From positions 1-36,839 of IMG/VR virus record IMGVR_UViG_3300043353_000017: a stretch of DNA of 36,839 nucleotides. One strand, 5' to 3'. The notes below the pieces were generated by a model. It was not told the origin of the DNA. It did not search any database and saw only the letters and a program-made list of their open reading frames with translations. This DNA comes from a virus. Of this stretch, positions 30,511-36,732 are shown in pieces. Both the position numbers and the translations under genes were made by a program. Position 1 is the first letter of the stretch; each line of letters opens with the position of its first letter.

Positions 30511-31031
30511 GCATGCTCCGTTTTCGGTTTGTATTTGTTTGCGGTGGTGGTAATCCAGTCGTAGTCCAATTGGTAGTCGTCGCCCATCCCTTCTGGCATA
30601 ATCAGCTTGCCGTTGTTAGCCAAGACGCGCTTGGCGAGTAAGTTCCGTCCCGTCATTCGTAGCCGACCCTGCCAACCCTTGTTCGTGCGGTTGTACTTGG
30701 ACAGATCGACTCCGTTCGCCGCGCAGATTGCCTCGAATATCTCGAGGTTCGTGCCCGCCTTGTTGACGCACACCGAATTGAGGAGGAGGGCAAGTGCGTC
30801 CCCGCAGTGGGTTGCGTGTCCCGACTCCGAATACAGGGCACGATACCGGTTTGTCACCACCGACCCTACTCTGGGCTTTGGGTGCTCTTCGTTGTAATCG
30901 GCTGCGGCGTCCCATTCGTCGTTCCACCTACCGAACTCAGGGTCTTGATCCAAATAAGGGCAGTCCCCTGCGAACCAGCCCTCTTTGTACGCTATTGCAC
31001 CGTCTGCTGGTATTCCGTTGATTCTATCCAT
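30507..31031 (-). CDS. RMF-like N-terminus fused to GR-x-RMT domain (paralogue 2)
   Basis: A 174-residue protein. Residues 14-45 match the ribosome modulation factor outline: Ala-Tyr-Lys-Glu-Gly-Trp-Phe-Ala-Gly, Cys-Pro-Tyr (24-26), then Trp...Trp-Asp-Ala. RMF inactivates host ribosomes by pairing them in E. coli. Residues 78-145 carry the family domain: Cys88, Ala-Asn-Gly-Val-Asp at 105-109, Gly-Trp-Gln-Gly-Arg-Leu-Arg-Met-Thr-Gly-Arg-Asn at 119-130. A promoter and GGGAG site lie directly upstream. An effect on host ribosomes is possible but rests on a short motif. Confidence 0.75.
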   Translation of the reverse strand: MDRINGIPADGAIAYKEGWFAGDCPYLDQDPEFGRWNDEWDAAADYNEEHPKPRVGSVVTNRYRALYSESGHATHCGDALALLLNSVCVNKAGTNLEIFEAICAANGVDLSKYNRTNKGWQGRLRMTGRNLLAKRVLANNGKLIMPEGMGDDYQLDYDWITTTANKYKPKTEHA

Positions 31032-31049
31032 GGTTGATCTCCCTGTGGT

Positions 31050-31078
31050 ATTTTAGCACATCACCCCCGGCCTGTCAA
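31050..31078 (-). promoter_or_regulatory. Sigma70 promoter of the RMF-like gene
   Basis: - strand TTGACA (31078-31073), 17-bp spacer ending in TGC, then TAAAAT (31055-31050). Only 19 bases separate the -10 from the ATG, with GGGAG between. The -35 touches the stop of the gene at 31079. Confidence 0.8.
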
Positions 31079-31666
31079 CTATAGCTTATCACTGATGTCC
31101 ATCTTGGCGTGGTTGAAACACCCTTGGCTAGTCCTCAGCGATTCATCGTTTCCGTGGAACCAGTCATCCGGCCATTCGCTGTCCAAATCCTGGTAGTACC
31201 AACCCGAAACAAGTATATTCTGAGCGGTGTTGGCTTCCATCCATTTGATTATGACGCGATGATCATAGTCGCAGAACTCATTGCGCATGGTGTGGACACC
31301 GGCCATTCGATTCGATTTCTTATTGTTCTCCTCCTTGGCTGTTATTTTGGTGGTTATTTTGGACGCAGCAGCATTAAGCATGTCTGTGTCCAAGTACTCC
31401 TTGAGAAAATTCTCCTTACCTAGGCGCAACTCTTCCTCGCGCACGTTCTTGTATCGTGGCGACTTTGGGTTGTGAATGTGGGTGATGGTTCTTCTATCCA
31501 CCCCGTACAATTCGGCCAGTGCCTCGCGCGTGCAACCCATGCGGTGTAATGCAAGAATTTCGCACCGCCTAGCGAAAGTCAGTTTGGCCTCGAACTTGCT
31601 GTTCGCAGCCTTGCTCGCCTCGACGGCAGCTTCTAACGCCCGCATCGCTTGTGTCAGTTCGTCCAT
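31079..31666 (-). CDS. Helix-turn-helix DNA-binding protein
   Basis: A 195-residue protein. Residues 32-66 form a helix-turn-helix of the resolvase/small-terminase kind: Ala-Arg-Arg-Cys-Glu-Ile-Leu-Ala-Leu, Gly-Cys-Thr-Arg-Glu-Ala-Leu-Ala-Glu-Leu-Tyr-Gly-Val, Arg-Arg-Thr-Ile. The C-terminal part has several Trp residues and charged loops. It probably regulates early promoters or binds an origin. A small-terminase role is less likely because it lies among early genes. The start is three bases from the upstream stop. Confidence 0.8.
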   Translation of the reverse strand: MDELTQAMRALEAAVEASKAANSKFEAKLTFARRCEILALHRMGCTREALAELYGVDRRTITHIHNPKSPRYKNVREEELRLGKENFLKEYLDTDMLNAAASKITTKITAKEENNKKSNRMAGVHTMRNEFCDYDHRVIIKWMEANTAQNILVSGWYYQDLDSEWPDDWFHGNDESLRTSQGCFNHAKMDISDKL

Positions 31667-31834
31667 TTATCTCTCCAGTTTCAGTTTGTGGATGGTCCAA
31701 TAAATGAAGTGATCCGAATCATCCTTGGAAGGACACTTCAATTTAAATTCAGCCGCCGCCTTCTGTGTCCGGAAGGCGGCGACAGGGTAGTCATTCTTGG
31801 TGACTACGTAAATTTCTAATAGTGTGCTTGTCAG
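31667..31834 (-). CDS. Short conserved protein with a CTG start
   Basis: A 55-residue frame missed by ATG-based calling. The only plausible start is CTG at 31834, overlapping the previous TGA (CTGA), with GAGGAG at 6-7 bases. The product (Leu-Glu-Ile-Tyr-Val-Val-Thr-Lys-Asn-Asp-Tyr-Pro-Val-Ala-Ala-Phe, residues 6-21, and Tyr-Trp-Thr-Ile-His-Lys-Leu near the end) has a clear beta-alpha-beta look and resembles small proteins in other phages. It ends directly before the ATG of the HTH gene, filling a gap of about 170 bases. Function unknown. Confidence 0.65.
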   Translation of the reverse strand: MTSTLLEIYVVTKNDYPVAAFRTQKAAAEFKLKCPSKDDSDHFIYWTIHKLKLER

Positions 31835-32826
31835 GTTAGTCTCCTCTTATCAGCGTCGATTTGACGCTCCAGCGAAATGTCATCCCCATCTTCGTAGCCT
31901 TGGTAGTAGGAACCAAGCTTGCGGCGTTCCTCCTCAGGGGTTGCTTTCTTGGTGCGCTGCCTGCCCGCCTTGGCCTTGTAGCGTTCCCACGCCGCGTCTT
32001 GGTCGGCTTTTTCTTTGGCCTTGCGGGCGGCGGCTTCCTCGGGGTGGGCCGCGTCGTATTCGTTCTGTTCGGCCAGTGCTTCGGCGGCTGCCTTATCGGC
32101 TGCTGCTTGCCTCGCTTCCCGCTCCTTGCGCTTCTGGGCGGAAGTGCCCATCGCCCAGCCCCAAAGGTGGTCGTTATTGAGGTCTTCCTCAGTGGAGATC
32201 ACGTCCGAAAGGACCAGCGCGTTCTCGGTGTAAATGCCCTGCGCCGCGTTGGTTTCCCGCGTAGCCTTCACTTTGGCTTCTTCCTCGCGCAGGCGCTGTT
32301 CGCGCAGCGTCCACATTCTGGACACCAGCCGCGACGTCACGCCTTCTCGGTAGGCGATCGCTTCCTTGATGAAGATCGACTTGCCGGGGCGGTTTTCCTT
32401 GACCCAATCGCGGGCTAAACGCTCGACTGCGTCCTGCAGGTATTGCGCCATGATGGTCGTAGAAATGACGTTCACCTTGCTGCCCAGCAGTTCGTGCTCG
32501 TACTGTTGGCCTGCCTTAAGACCTTTGATGAACCAGTACTTGCAGAAGTTCAGCTGCGCCGTCTGGTGCCATAAGTCGCGCTGCCAGCTGTAAAGCCCGC
32601 CGCGCAGGTTCTGCTTGTCGCGCGGCGCAAACGAGTTGGTCTCCTTGTTCACGTGGGCCAAATCAAGATTGTAAGCCTCGAGCAGTTCGCGTGCTTTGTT
32701 CGCCGCTGCCTCCGCTTGGTGCTCATTGTCGTTGTTCTTGGCCAGCGCCAACAGCTTTCGCACCTTTTCGATCACCGCGTCGGTCGCGGGGTCGAAGGTG
32801 ACGTCGTTCACTCGCATATTCATCAT
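31831..32826 (-). CDS. DUF2786-domain protein
   Basis: A 331-residue protein. The N-terminus (about 20-55) has the DUF2786 signature Lys-Val-Arg-Lys-Leu-Leu-Ala-Leu-Ala-Lys, Asn-Glu-His-Gln-Ala-Glu-Ala-Ala, Tyr-Asn-Leu-Asp. A Trp/His-containing region follows (about 75-170), then long Ala/Glu/Lys-rich helices (about 190-300). DUF2786 proteins are common in phages and bacteria; their activity is unknown to me. The start with AGGAG four bases upstream was chosen over an ATG that would overlap the promoter. Confidence 0.8.
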   Translation of the reverse strand: MMNMRVNDVTFDPATDAVIEKVRKLLALAKNNDNEHQAEAAANKARELLEAYNLDLAHVNKETNSFAPRDKQNLRGGLYSWQRDLWHQTAQLNFCKYWFIKGLKAGQQYEHELLGSKVNVISTTIMAQYLQDAVERLARDWVKENRPGKSIFIKEAIAYREGVTSRLVSRMWTLREQRLREEEAKVKATRETNAAQGIYTENALVLSDVISTEEDLNNDHLWGWAMGTSAQKRKEREARQAAADKAAAEALAEQNEYDAAHPEEAAARKAKEKADQDAAWERYKAKAGRQRTKKATPEEERRKLGSYYQGYEDGDDISLERQIDADKRRLT

Positions 32827-32856
32827 GTTGCTCCTGCGGGACCATCCCGCGCACGT

Positions 32857-32885
32857 ATTAAAGCATACTATCGACGCCCCGTCAA
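32857..32885 (-). promoter_or_regulatory. Sigma70 promoter of the DUF2786/HTH operon
   Basis: - strand TTGACG (32885-32880), 17-bp spacer ending in TGC, then TTTAAT (32862-32857). The -35 has one mismatch; spacing and extended -10 fit the series. The start codon is about 30 bases on. Confidence 0.7.
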
Positions 32886-32907
32886 TATGTTTTCCCAAAT
32901 AAAGGTA

Positions 32908-32980
32908 CCCCGGAGAGAAGGTGTCAACCCTTTGGTCCTCTCCGGGGCGATAGGCTACGAACGGAGCGGAACGTAGCCTA
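32908..32980 (-). terminator. Two tandem hairpins at the end of the zinc-ribbon operon
   Basis: Hairpin one pairs CCCCGGAGAG (32908-32917) with CTCTCCGGGG (32938-32947). Hairpin two pairs TAGGCTACG (32951-32959) with CGTAGCCTA (32972-32980). They begin 6 bases after the stop at 32987. On the - strand a T-rich stretch (CCTTTATTT) follows. The tandem layout suggests a termination or RNA-stability element. Confidence 0.65.
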
Positions 32981-32986
32981 CCAAAC

Positions 32987-33244
32987 TCAACGCTTTTGCT
33001 TTCTCATTACGGTTTGCCACGCTATTAACACGCGGGCCAGTTCTTCGTTGTTCTTGATGGTAAAATTCTCCGACGGGGTTGGCTTCCGTATCGCGTCGGG
33101 GAACGTGTCATCAAAAATGGCGAACGCGCCGCAGTCGAAGCAGAACGAAATATCACCGTTATCGGGGGTCTGCTCAGCATCTTCCACCCCGGCTGACATG
33201 TCGTGTTCAGCGCCGCAATTCCAGCACCGTGTCTTGAATTTCAT
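32987..33244 (-). CDS. Small zinc-ribbon protein
   Basis: An 85-residue protein with Cys-Trp-Asn-Cys (7-10) and Cys-Phe-Asp-Cys (35-38), a classical four-Cys zinc ribbon. A C-terminal helix follows (Asn-Glu-Glu-Leu-Ala-Arg-Val-Leu-Ile). The ATG overlaps the previous stop (ATGA). It may bind DNA, RNA or a host protein; no target can be named. Confidence 0.75.
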   Translation of the reverse strand: MKFKTRCWNCGAEHDMSAGVEDAEQTPDNGDISFCFDCGAFAIFDDTFPDAIRKPTPSENFTIKNNEELARVLIAWQTVMRKQKR

Positions 33245-33402
33245 TGCTTGTCCTCGTATTTCAGCGCGGTGTTCTCATCACCGTTGTCATCGAAGGGTGG
33301 ATTTGAGCAGAAGTAACAGATCACTTCCACTGGGATTGGAACGTGGCCCTTCAACACGCGGCCACATTGAACGCACACAGGAGTTTTGTACCTTTGCTTC
33401 AT
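33241..33402 (-). CDS. Very small zinc-ribbon protein
   Basis: A 53-residue protein, too short for many gene callers, with Cys10-Val-Gln-Cys13 and Cys29-Tyr-Phe-Cys32. ATGA overlaps link it to both neighbours. The first Cys pair lies in a Pro-Val-Cys-Val-Gln-Cys-Gly knuckle typical of zinc binding. Function unknown. Confidence 0.7.
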   Translation of the reverse strand: MKQRYKTPVCVQCGRVLKGHVPIPVEVICYFCSNPPFDDNGDENTALKYEDKQ

Positions 33403-33554
33403 TGCTTGTTCCTCCAGATCGCCACGACTATCCAGAACAGCATCGCCGCGCCGGTAATCATCAGTTTGCGCGCGTCCCCACTTGGGAATGCCTGCACGAG
33501 AAGGTACCCCGACAAGATAAGGGGGTAGAACAGCATTATTGCGCTACGAACCAT
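33399..33554 (-). CDS. Small membrane protein with two transmembrane segments
   Basis: A 51-residue protein: helix one about residues 6-23 (Ile-Met-Leu-Phe-Tyr-Pro-Leu-Ile-Leu), a short Gly-Asp-Ala-Arg-Lys turn, helix two about 32-47 (Ile-Thr-Gly-Ala-Ala-Met-Leu-Phe-Trp), and a basic end. Two helices with a charged loop is the class II holin layout, but holins are usually late genes near an endolysin, and this one lies among early genes. A superinfection-exclusion or host-membrane role is equally possible. It overlaps genes on both sides. Confidence 0.65.
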   Translation of the reverse strand: MVRSAIMLFYPLILSGYLLVQAFPSGDARKLMITGAAMLFWIVVAIWRNKQ

Positions 33555-33765
33555 AGTGGAACTCGTGTACTTCGAGGTCTTTGTTTATGGTGAAGTGTGT
33601 GTTGTTCGTGGCGGGGTGTCGAACTTGCCAATGTTCGTCAGCGAAATCCTGGCAGGCCAAGACGCAGTACGGTCGAACTTTGTAGTTCTTCTCAAATTCC
33701 TTCACGACGTTGCGAAGGAGGATGTCCATCGTGCTCGTCAGCGGGTTGGCTTTCGGCGGTTCCAT
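33544..33765 (-). CDS. Hypothetical early protein
   Basis: A 73-residue protein with an AGGAGGAC site upstream. It has a helical start (Ile-Leu-Leu-Arg-Asn-Val-Val-Lys-Glu-Phe) and a strand-rich end with three His. The end overlaps the membrane-protein start by 11 bases. No family recognised. Confidence 0.7.
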   Translation of the reverse strand: MEPPKANPLTSTMDILLRNVVKEFEKNYKVRPYCVLACQDFADEHWQVRHPATNNTHFTINKDLEVHEFHYGS

Positions 33766-33942
33766 TTAGTCCTCCTCGATTGGTTCATCTGCGTCGTACC
33801 GCTCGTGAATGTCTGAGCGGTATCGCTTCATCTTCTCTGCTTCGCACTTGTCGCAAGTGTAGCACAGGAAGATGCCGTACCCGTCGTGTTGCGCGTCGGG
33901 GAATTCGCCCGATCCGCACGGGCAGCGTAGAAGGCGTGCCAT
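33766..33942 (-). CDS. Cys-rich small protein
   Basis: A 58-residue protein with Cys7-Pro-Cys9-Gly-Ser-Gly near the start and Cys27-Tyr-Thr-Cys30-Asp-Lys-Cys33 further on, a likely zinc site. The tail is acidic. The Ser-Gly motif after the first Cys pair resembles the SEC-C type knuckle. It starts at a TAATG overlap and stops where the next gene begins. Function unknown. Confidence 0.7.
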   Translation of the reverse strand: MARLLRCPCGSGEFPDAQHDGYGIFLCYTCDKCEAEKMKRYRSDIHERYDADEPIEED

Positions 33943-34196
33943 TATTCCTCCACTAGGTTGGTTCTTTGGATGACGTAGTAACCAGCGTCGGTGTCGTCTT
34001 GGTCGACGAACGCGGTGGTATTGTCGTCCGACCAATCGAGGCCTTCCCACGGCGGGTCATCCTCGCTGCGGTACTCTTCGTACTCTTGCTTGGCTGTTTC
34101 ATCAACAGCTTTCTTTGCCGCGTCGTGCGATTTATACGCGAAGTAGAACGGCATGTAGTCGTTCTCTTGCATGTAAGCTACTGTCCAGATTTCCAT
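33942..34196 (-). CDS. Acidic hypothetical early protein
   Basis: An 84-residue protein rich in Asp/Glu, with a beta-like start (Glu-Ile-Trp-Thr-Val-Ala-Tyr), an Ala-Lys-Lys helix in the middle and a Tyr-Tyr-Val-Ile-Gln-Arg end. The alternation looks like a small alpha/beta fold seen in short phage proteins. TAATG overlaps on both sides. Strong acidity could mimic DNA, but this is only a composition argument. Confidence 0.7.
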   Translation of the reverse strand: MEIWTVAYMQENDYMPFYFAYKSHDAAKKAVDETAKQEYEEYRSEDDPPWEGLDWSDDNTTAFVDQDDTDAGYYVIQRTNLVEE

Positions 34197-34408
34197 TAGT
34201 CCCACCCTCGTTCTGCCTTGTCCGCGCAGGAATCGCACTGGTAACCCAAAGCCCGATCAGCCGGGGTAAGGCGATTCTTGGCCCCGCAGTTCGGGCACGG
34301 CAGGTTACGCGGGTTGGATTTGCTCGCCGCGCGTAAGGCGGAATTTCCGCCGGGGTCAGCGAAATGGATGCGGTCTTCGTAGTCGTCGTAGTCTTCGTCG
34401 TGTCCCAT
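34196..34408 (-). CDS. Zinc-ribbon protein, first gene of the early operon
   Basis: A 70-residue protein. The N-terminal half is acidic (Asp/Glu/Tyr); the C-terminal half has Cys-Pro-Asn-Cys then Cys-Asp-Ser-Cys, a zinc ribbon. A GGAG site precedes the ATG, and the phage-type promoter lies 41 bases upstream. It leads seven overlapping early genes. Confidence 0.75.
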   Translation of the reverse strand: MGHDEDYDDYEDRIHFADPGGNSALRAASKSNPRNLPCPNCGAKNRLTPADRALGYQCDSCADKAERGWD

Positions 34409-34448
34409 GTTATGCTCCGTGTTCAGCGCACTTGTCCGCGCCATGCGC

Positions 34449-34477
34449 ATGGTACCACGCCGCGCGTTTGCTGTCAA
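34449..34477 (-). promoter_or_regulatory. Sigma70 promoter of the seven-gene early operon
   Basis: - strand TTGACA (34477-34472), 17-bp spacer ending in GGCGTGG, then TACCAT (34454-34449). It is back to back with the + strand promoter 42 bases away. Confidence 0.8.
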
Positions 34478-34518
34478 GTATACTTTCTTGTTTCGCCAAC
34501 GGAACATAGGAAGGGGGA

Positions 34519-34547
34519 TTGACAGCACGCTGTCGTTGTGTTACAGT
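34519..34547 (+). promoter_or_regulatory. Divergent + strand promoter
   Basis: TTGACA (34519-34524), 17-bp spacer ending in TGT, then TACAGT (34542-34547). It drives the only + strand gene of the early region. The short shared gap between the two promoters is a natural place for a common regulator. Confidence 0.8.
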
Positions 34548-34599
34548 ACGGTTGGTCAGTCGACCAAGGCGCAACGCGCATAGCGAATGGAGAAGACAG

Positions 34600-35319
34600 A
34601 TGGCTAAGAGAGCACGCAAGCAGACCGAGGCGGAACGCGCAGCAGTTGATTCGGAGCGCGAATTGGCGCGCGAACATTCGGGTTACGACATGCCGACAGG
34701 CGCATTCGACCTGAACGAATCGATCGGTTCGGCGCAGGGCATTTCGAGCGGCGGCGAGCGCGAAGAATCGACGCAAGAGGCGATCGTCGGGCCAAACGTC
34801 ACCGTCGGTGAGTTCATCGATACGACGATAGAAGAGGCCGAGGAACGCGAACCCACCGAAGAGGATCACGAAATCGCGCGCGAAATCTACCAAGAGATGA
34901 ACGCCCCGCTGGACGCCGAAGTAGAGGAAGAATCCGCCGAAGAGGAGCCGAAGGAGAGCATCTCGGTGGTGAGGGACAAGTTCAAGGTGAAGTACATCGA
35001 GAACGCGCGGGCGCTGGGTGTTCCGGGCAAGGCAGCCAAGAGATCGAATTGGGACTGGCTGTCGCAGCAGCTTGCCACGTTCTGCCTGAATGATAAGCAC
35101 AGCATAGACATCGGAGCGTTTACGGACGTGCTGGATGCGAATGGGGTGGATCATTCGCGCTGGACCAACCGAAATCGGGGATGGGAAGGTCGGTTCCGCA
35201 TGACGGGCCGTGTCGCGCTGCAGAAGGTAGTGGCGAACGCGGGCGAAATCAAGTGGCCGAATGGCGAGCCGACCGCTGCCCCGGCTGAATTCATCGAAAA
35301 GTACAAGACCAAGGCGTAA
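34600..35319 (+). CDS. Divergent early protein with GR-x-RMT domain (paralogue 1)
   Basis: A 239-residue protein. The first 120 residues are charged and probably disordered, with a very acidic stretch (about 80-118). The C-terminal domain (150-220) has Cys162, Ala-Asn-Gly-Val-Asp at 180-184 and Gly-Trp-Glu-Gly-Arg-Phe-Arg-Met-Thr-Gly-Arg at 194-204, matching two other genes here. It has its own promoter and a strong terminator, so it is a one-gene unit. Codon use is very even (GCG/CGC-rich), suggesting high expression. A structural DNA-binding or regulatory role is inferred from number of copies and expression signs only. Confidence 0.8.
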   Translation: MAKRARKQTEAERAAVDSERELAREHSGYDMPTGAFDLNESIGSAQGISSGGEREESTQEAIVGPNVTVGEFIDTTIEEAEEREPTEEDHEIAREIYQEMNAPLDAEVEEESAEEEPKESISVVRDKFKVKYIENARALGVPGKAAKRSNWDWLSQQLATFCLNDKHSIDIGAFTDVLDANGVDHSRWTNRNRGWEGRFRMTGRVALQKVVANAGEIKWPNGEPTAAPAEFIEKYKTKA

Positions 35320-35333
35320 CGGCCCAGACACAG

Positions 35334-35392
35334 AAAAGCCCCGGTAACCGAAGGAATCCATATCAGGAATCCCAAGGCGACCGGGGCTTTTT
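35334..35392 (+). terminator. Bidirectional rho-independent terminator
   Basis: AAAAGCCCCGGT (35334-35345) pairs with ACCGGGGCTTTT (35380-35391), giving a 12-bp stem with U-runs usable on both strands. It lies between the + strand gene and the oppositely directed gene at 35397, so it ends both transcripts. Confidence 0.85.
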
Positions 35393-35396
35393 CGTA

Positions 35397-35567
35397 TTAT
35401 TGTTCGCGGGTTTTATTAGTGATGATGAACCCCGCCGCTTTCAACATTTCTTCCACCTCGCCCTCCTCCACGTTGTGGAAGGTCTCCGTTGTGGTCTTCC
35501 CGTCTTCTGTGATGGTCAGCGTTACGCTGCCATCCTTCCAGCTTATGTCGACTTTCTTCTTGCCCAT
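35397..35567 (-). CDS. Very small acidic protein
   Basis: A 56-residue frame, short but well supported: a GGAG site before the ATG, two bases after the stop of the upstream gene, and the shared terminator right after. Two beta strands (Lys-Val-Asp-Ile-Ser-Trp; Val-Thr-Leu-Thr-Ile) are followed by an acidic helix with Glu-Glu-Met-Leu-Lys-Ala-Ala-Gly-Phe. Family unknown. Confidence 0.65.
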   Translation of the reverse strand: MGKKKVDISWKDGSVTLTITEDGKTTTETFHNVEEGEVEEMLKAAGFIITNKTREQ

Positions 35568-35568
35568 G

Positions 35569-35817
35569 TTATTCTCCTTCGGGTTCGTGGTGGAACTCGT
35601 TGTAGGCGTTATGGTAGGCGAACTTCGCCGCCGCGTCGGTTGGGCTGTCGGCCCAGCATTCCAAACCGAAATGACGGTCAGTTGCGAAGACCGCCACGCC
35701 GTTTGGCATCAGGTAGCGAAAGACCATGCCTATTTCGTCTGATCTCTTCCTTAAGTCTTCCCTGTCCTCTTCGATCTGGATTTCGTTGCTGATTTCGTCC
35801 CAAGAATAGTAGTTCAT
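35569..35817 (-). CDS. Hypothetical early protein with Tyr/Trp/His
   Basis: An 82-residue protein with a charged N-terminal helix and an alpha/beta C-terminal part (Asn-Gly-Val-Ala-Val-Phe-Ala-Thr, Leu-Glu-Cys-Trp-Ala-Asp, and a Tyr-His-Asn-Ala-Tyr helix). A GGAG site and a phage-type promoter lie upstream. No family recognised. Confidence 0.7.
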   Translation of the reverse strand: MNYYSWDEISNEIQIEEDREDLRKRSDEIGMVFRYLMPNGVAVFATDRHFGLECWADSPTDAAAKFAYHNAYNEFHHEPEGE

Positions 35818-35850
35818 CGTTTGCTCCGTTTGGTTGGTGCCCGCGCCGGT

Positions 35851-35879
35851 ATCATAACACAGCGCGGGCTGCTTGTCAA
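35851..35879 (-). promoter_or_regulatory. Sigma70 promoter of the 35.4-35.8 kb pair
   Basis: - strand TTGACA (35879-35874), 17-bp spacer ending in TGT, then TATGAT (35856-35851). One of the strongest -10 boxes in the window; the ATG is 34 bases downstream. Confidence 0.8.
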
Positions 35880-35886
35880 GTGGTCT

Positions 35887-36138
35887 TCAATCGTCGGCCA
35901 AGTGAAGCCAATAGAGTTCGGTGCCTTCTGTGTTGTCCGCGTTCCACACCACCACGAAGTGGGGGCGCTGCGCGGGGTCTTTCACGACGTACGTAAACTT
36001 CGCGTTTATGTCTTCGTACCCGCCTCGGAACTGCTCTTTCAGCTTCGCTATGGCTTCTTCCTCCGTGGGTGCCCAAGCGATAAAGCCAATTCCGTCGCGG
36101 GGGTCGGGCGCTTCGTTGGGGATGAGATAAGCTATCAT
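35887..36138 (-). CDS. Hypothetical early protein
   Basis: An 83-residue alpha/beta protein: Met-Ile-Ala-Tyr-Leu-Ile start, a Glu-Glu-Ala-Ile-Ala-Lys-Leu-Lys-Glu-Gln-Phe helix, then strands with Phe-Val-Val-Val-Trp. The layout resembles other one-domain early proteins here (33942, 35569), so these may be distant relatives. One base separates it from the upstream stop. Confidence 0.7.
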   Translation of the reverse strand: MIAYLIPNEAPDPRDGIGFIAWAPTEEEAIAKLKEQFRGGYEDINAKFTYVVKDPAQRPHFVVVWNADNTEGTELYWLHLADD

Positions 36139-36139
36139 T

Positions 36140-36349
36140 TCACAGGTCCTTCTCTGCTTGATTTATCGCGTGGTGTGCGCTTGCGTCCGTCACGAATGCC
36201 TCGAGCGCGTGTAAGCGCCGGTTTATTAGCATCCAGAACAGTGTTTCCATATCCTCCTCGCTGGGTGATTCCACCTCGCGGTAGAACTGCTGGGCCAGTT
36301 GAAGTAGGCGAATGCGGGTCTGGTTGTTCTTGGCGTCTTGGTCGGTCAT
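36140..36349 (-). CDS. Helical hypothetical early protein
   Basis: A 69-residue all-helical protein (Ile-Arg-Leu-Leu-Gln-Leu-Ala-Gln-Gln-Phe-Tyr; Glu-Thr-Leu-Phe-Trp-Met-Leu). The ATG overlaps the upstream stop (ATGA), which fixes the start. No family recognised. Confidence 0.7.
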   Translation of the reverse strand: MTDQDAKNNQTRIRLLQLAQQFYREVESPSEEDMETLFWMLINRRLHALEAFVTDASAHHAINQAEKDL

Positions 36350-36663
36350 TGTTCTGCGTCCTTGCTCAGTTGTTCGTAGTAGGAAATGGGAGCGAAATCC
36401 TCGTCTTCCAGTTCCCTTTCGGTGCCGTCGTCTTCCACGCCCGCGATCCAGAAGCGCAGCGGCGGGTATTCGCCGGTCTCGCCCAAACGCTCTACTTCCG
36501 CGTTGGTCATCCCTTCGAGGGAGAAGAATCGGCCCTCCTCGCCCCATTCGAGCGGTGCGCCGCGTTGCCGCTCAGCGAAAGCCTGTCCCTGTTCAATCCA
36601 GCGAAATTCGGCTGGGGTTCCGACGGGGTCGCCGTCCTTATTCAGTTGAATGACTCTTATCAT
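36346..36663 (-). CDS. Acidic hypothetical early protein
   Basis: A 105-residue protein, rich in Glu, with Trp/Phe strands (Phe-Arg-Trp-Ile, Arg-Phe-Trp-Ile) and an acidic C-terminus. The start has a GGAG site and lies 41 bases from its promoter; a longer frame upstream has no such signal. First gene of its cluster. Confidence 0.7.
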   Translation of the reverse strand: MIRVIQLNKDGDPVGTPAEFRWIEQGQAFAERQRGAPLEWGEEGRFFSLEGMTNAEVERLGETGEYPPLRFWIAGVEDDGTERELEDEDFAPISYYEQLSKDAEQ

Positions 36664-36703
36664 GCTTGCTCCGTGTGTTGCGCCCGTCGCGCGGGCGTGC
36701 GCG

Positions 36704-36732
36704 AGTGGAGCACGACGCGGCGGGGCTGTCAA
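36704..36732 (-). promoter_or_regulatory. Sigma70 promoter at the right end
   Basis: - strand TTGACA (36732-36727), 17-bp spacer ending in TGC, then TCCACT (36709-36704). The -10 is the weakest of the series, but spacing, extended -10 and position fit. The remaining bases to 36839 hold no gene that I can support, only a short CCCCTG/CAGGGG hairpin at the very end. Confidence 0.65.

Noticed and set aside
34474-35361. Antisense frame of 295 codons opposite the divergent early gene
   Set aside because: It would run through the terminator and both promoters; its product is low-complexity and mirrors the GC-rich sense gene.
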